Shown here: positions 60,201 to 64,000 of the stretch, piece by piece
Layout: each line of letters opens with the position of its first letter
Position numbering within the stretch: the first letter of the stretch is position 1
Made by a program: the position numbers and the translations under genes
The notes under the pieces: generated by a model
What the model saw: only the letters and a program-made list of their open reading frames with translations
The model's database searches: none
Told to the model about the DNA's origin: nothing
Source of the DNA: Psoroptes ovis
Taxonomy: Eukaryota; Arthropoda; Arachnida; Sarcoptiformes; Psoroptidae
Length of the DNA: 64,000 bases
NCBI GenBank assembly: GCA_002943765.1
Contig: PQWQ01000005.1
Location: 3,101,001 to 3,165,000, forward strand
Direction of reading: 5' to 3'

Positions 60201-61651
60201 ATTTCGATCAAATACCAGCCGACATTGTTCATCAGCATTATACAAAGCACCGGCAGGCAGCTTCGAATATTGATCTAAAAATGATCGTCGTCGTAATGTT
60301 TCATAAACACGTACACGAGAATCGATTGGTGATGATTGGCGAATATCTAATGAATCATTATCTAAAAGACAATCTCCATGTCCTGAACTGAAAAAAAATA
60401 AAATAAAATTAATTACAATCACAATGAAATACAACATACTCAAGAAATTCGGTAATAAAATGTTTGGAACATGATGACCAACTCCACATATGACTATTCG
60501 AATCAATCATTCGAACCATAACATTAAATTCTGGCCGTTTATTATTACTGCCATCATTATTCAATACATAATCATGATTATTATCATCATTATTTTGTTC
60601 ATAAAATTGTTTACATTGTTCTTCATCATCATGTGGTACGCCAAGTCTTAAATATTGTTTTAAAAAAGACAATTAATTTAAATAATAAAATTTAAATGAA
60701 TAAATTCAAATTTTTACTGATACATACAGATGACCTAGTTCATGTGCAATCGTAAATGCTGCACTCAAACCATTATCTTCGACAATTGCACAACTAGTTT
60801 CTGAATCACAAATTTGTCCTGAATGTGCAAGACCCAACGTATCACATGATAAATGATTCAATTTTTTCATCGATGTTGATTGATGATGATGATGATGATG
60901 ATTATCATCGAATGATTGTATCCAATCACCATAATTATTATTATTATGATTATAACTATGATCATTTTTACTACATAAATCAATTTTTGTTAAAAATATT
61001 GCCGTATCATAATGTAATGGATGATCAATATTCGGTTCATTGTGTTCATATTGCCAACGACAAAATTGTCGCAATGTACGATGTGCTGAACTATACCAAT
61101 TTTTCTCTTGTTGTTCATCTTTGAATAATGTTAATTTTATTAATTTTATATTGATTTCATTACCGATGCTTGAATGTTTGAATAAATGTGATACCTATTT
61201 GATGGAATTTGAAATTTGAATATTGATATTTGCTCCGAAATTCAAATAACTCAAAACAACTTACAATCGCAATCAATGTAAATACATAATTATGTAATGA
61301 ATTTTCATTTTTATGATAAATATACATCGATAAACCGGTTACGATCGATATTTCTATGGTACGTTCCGATGAATATGAACGTTTTCGGCGATTTCTCATG
61401 GTTACATTATCATTTTTAATACTTTTTTGATTAAAATTTCCAACAAAATTCAAATAATGTTTACATTTAAAATGTATCAACTCATCATTCAGATCGATTG
61501 ATTCAAATGATTGACTATTATTATTATTATTATTATTATCAAAGCAGTGTTGATGATCAATGGTTGTTGTTCGTAATTTTTCATCATTAATCAATGATTC
61601 ATCTTCAATTAAAATGTGTCCATTAAAATTTCGAAATGTTACGATTCCATT
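54278..61651 (-). CDS. GON-1/ADAMTS9/20-type secreted metalloprotease (5' incomplete)
   Basis: Ten exons in phase on the minus strand: 61651-61265, 61194-60728, 60646-60440, 60387-56475, 56058-55606, 55530-55392, 55311-55122, 55055-54964, 54874-54495 and 54427-54278 (2125 codons). It is an extracellular zinc protease acting on matrix proteoglycans. From the first visible residue: end of the prodomain with a furin site RNRRKR (about 86-91), then the catalytic domain with CDTLGLAHSGQICD and the zinc motif HELGHLLGVPHDD completed across an intron. A disintegrin-like region, the first thrombospondin repeat (GGWSEWSPWSECSLNCNGG), Cys-rich and spacer regions follow. About ten more TSRs come next, interrupted by Ser/Thr/Gln-rich inserts. 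A GON domain (last 270 residues) ends in GEKIVGYC and FNNVLRVRIP. The signal peptide and most of the prodomain lie upstream. One exon is 3.9 kb. Confidence 0.93.
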
Positions 61652-62822
61652 CTATGACCGATCGATGAATTAATAATCCAAAATTTATAATTAAATAAAC
61701 GAAATTAAATCAATTAATTGAATTGAATTAGTAAATTGTATCAAAAGGCAAATGCATCAATCAAATTCAATCGATGATTGATGATGAAAGATTGATTGAA
61801 TTCAAAGTAAAATGAATGAATCAAAAATCTGGATTCATTTCGATTGTCATCGAGTTAAATAATGCGAAACATTGTAACAATGTTAATTCAAATTTTGAAT
61901 TCAAAATTTCGAGCCCAACGCATTGAATATTAACAAAATTAACATTTCTTAAAATTATAATTGTTTAAATTATAAAATAATAATAAGTAATTGAAACATT
62001 GTAATTAAATTTCCATTCATATTTTCTATCATAGATTTACATTTACCAATTTGATTGATTGATTTTAAATAAATGTACATGCATTAATTTCAAATCAAAT
62101 GTGCGCATTCAATCATTTGATCGAAAACAATTGTACTAAGCTAATGCTATGCATGCATTTGCATATCATGTCCAATAAACAATTTTAAACCACAAATTAA
62201 TACATAAAGTTTCTATGAATATTTTTATTATTATATTGTTTGGTTTTGGTTTTTTATTGTGGGTTTATTTCATTGTTTCAATCGTTTGTTCATTAGTTCG
62301 CCACCCACCATCAATCAATCGGATCGATTAATCAATCAATCAATCAATGAATATCTACATTTTGATACATTGTAACAATAAAATAATACAAATACACAGA
62401 AAACAATCAATTGTTTGATGGAGGTAAACACAGACTCACAGACACACACACACAGACTGATCATATTAATCAAAAGCAAAAATCCCTCCATCCATTCATT
62501 CAAAGAATATTGAATGTCATGGAAATTTTCAAAAAATCGTTGATTCTCGGATGATCAGCGAGCATCGAATCACATTATTTGAATTGTTCTTCTTAGGGGA
62601 TTTTGTGGCCAGAACAGAATTTACGTACAAAGAATGTATAAATAGAAAATTTTAAATGTTTCTGGTTTTAATTTTTCAAATAAAAATTGAAAACCAGAAT
62701 CGATTCAAATTCAAAAATCTCCGAAAATTCAATTAGCAGCTCAATCAGTATTGTTGGTATTATGACGTGGGTGGTTTGATTGAACACCATTCATCAATGG
62801 TATAAGACATTAAACACCGGTC

Positions 62823-62837
62823 ACTCGACAGGCGCCA
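62823..62837 (+). repeat. GC-rich dispersed motif, partial copy 3
   Basis: CACTCGACAGGCGCC is identical over 15 bp to the minus-strand reading of 37988-38021, but the second GGCGCC is absent here. Confidence 0.5.
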
Positions 62838-63494
62838 TACGAGCACCAAGACTATCATCATTAATTTTATTTTATTTTTTCTCGTTGAAAATCATTGAAA
62901 ATGACTGAATTGGTTAAAAAAACACAGACTTGATTTTTATTTTATTTTGATATTTTAATTAATTAATTACTTGAATTAATTAGTTAATTTGCTAATTAAT
63001 TCATTCATTAATCAAATTTTTTTTCTCTGGAAATCTGGAATTCAAAGCCTCTGAATTTGTTTTAAAAAACAATTTTGGACTGAAATAGACAATGGATTGG
63101 AAGGCCTTTGAATTTTCAAATTTTTTAAATTTTTTTCCAGAAAATCCGAAATAACAATAGACTTGGAAAAGGGTTAACGAAATGGATGGCAAAGATGGTG
63201 ATTCATAGATTAGATTTAATTTAATTGAATCAAATTCAATTAAATTAATTTAATTTAAATTAATTTAAACGCCTGAAAGTGAATGATAAACGGCGATAAA
63301 TAAAATAAATTATGATCATCAGATGTCATTGAATTATTTAAATCGAATATTGATTGAATTTAATTCGAAAATATTACATAAAACATCTGTTTATCTATCA
63401 AATAGACAACAACGATGGTCATTGTACGTTTGGTTGTTGGCTTTTAGTCGAATTAATTGATTAATCCAAGTGACATATGGAAATTTGATAAAAC

Positions 63495-63528
63495 AATTAA
63501 ATGGAATTACAGTGAATTCCATTTAATT
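63495..63528. repeat. Palindrome with 14-bp perfect arms
   Basis: aattaaatggaatt and its complement surround six bases. It lies in AT-rich sequence upstream of the ADAMTS exons. No terminal motif is shared with the 38-44 kb hairpin family. Confidence 0.6.
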
Positions 63529-64000
63529 AATCATAAATCGATTCATAAATTAACAAAGATCAAACCATCAAATCAAGAATAGACCAGAAAATAGACCAAA
63601 ATAGACATTATGAATAAATTCGGTAGTTATTCCATTCTTGAATATTAAATATCTTGAACATGCAGTGAATGCTAATCCATTGGATTTGAATACACACACG
63701 CACGCATACAATTATTGAATTATTATTGGCATTAAACTAAACTAAAAACAATTAAATCAGTGGCAGAGAAAAATTAAAAATTAATGGGATTAATGCCAAC
63801 AATATCAACAGCAGCACCCCGACCAACCAACCTATCAACCAACTAACCAGCCACTAATCGCACTGATCACCCAAAATACACGCACACACACATACACCCA
63901 GTCAGTCGCTAAATCATTGTAGAATCAACTGAAGAAATTCATTTCGGGGAAACTTCGTTTCTGATCGTACAAACAAACATACACAGATGTATGCAGAGCC

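Larger units (their letters stand above)
61652..64000. other. Upstream intron or flank of the ADAMTS gene
   Basis: The first visible ADAMTS exon begins at an acceptor (61651), so this is probably a long 5' intron. I find no further prodomain exon or signal peptide. The region holds a CA run (62437-62455), a GC-rich motif piece (62823-62837), AATTAATTAATTA stretches (62956-63000) and a palindrome at 63495-63528. The frame 63001-63192 (-) has no recognisable similarity. Confidence 0.55.

Overview
This window is AT-rich eukaryotic nuclear DNA with compact protein-coding genes. Most introns are very short (about 57-110 nt) with GTAAGT/GTATGT-like donors, and the proteins carry long Asn, His, Gln and Ser runs. 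Every recognisable gene is an animal gene. Intron size, base composition and gene content best fit an arthropod, most likely an acariform (astigmatid, dust- or scab-mite-like) mite; the species is inferred, not proven. I joined exons by hand, using reading phase and family similarity as the test.

Layout. 1-8.5 kb: no supportable gene. 8.5-26.1 kb: a gene-dense block with a NOS1AP/CAPON-like adaptor, MED18, an RPAP3/Spaghetti-like TPR protein, TSR3 (-), OTUD5, DHX15, THOC3 (-), a GLD-2-type poly(A) polymerase and an orphan class A GPCR (-). 26-30.5 kb: non-coding, with one hairpin element. 30.5-34.9 kb: a ten-exon SLC6 GABA-type transporter (-). 34.9-44.4 kb: a gene desert holding a dense cluster of 11 tiny hairpin elements with mariner-like termini (38.2-43.7 kb). 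44.5-46 kb: a tentative 60-residue gene and a membrane protein that looks like a DHHC palmitoyltransferase without its zinc-binding/catalytic motif. 46.1-48.0 kb: a decayed DNA transposon with 369-bp inverted repeats and remains of a DDE/SWIM transposase. 49.3-51.4 kb: PTPDC1-like phosphatase. 51.8-53.3 kb: an unrecognised single-exon membrane protein, flanked on both sides by copies of a 43-46-bp minisatellite (main array 53.3-54.1 kb). 54.3-61.7 kb: the 3' part of a large GON-1/ADAMTS9/20-type metalloprotease (-), whose first exons lie upstream of 61.7 kb or outside the window. 61.7-64 kb: no coding sequence seen.

The genes do not form one pathway. The 10.9-21.4 kb block is mostly core nuclear and RNA machinery (Mediator, R2TP chaperoning, 18S rRNA modification, splicing/ribosome helicase, mRNA export). 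The GABA-type transporter, GPCR, NOS1AP-like adaptor and ADAMTS are signalling or extracellular genes with larger flanking spaces. The least ordinary content is the hairpin-element cluster, the DHHC-like protein with a degenerate motif, the variant-patterned minisatellite around an orphan gene, and a dispersed GC-rich motif.
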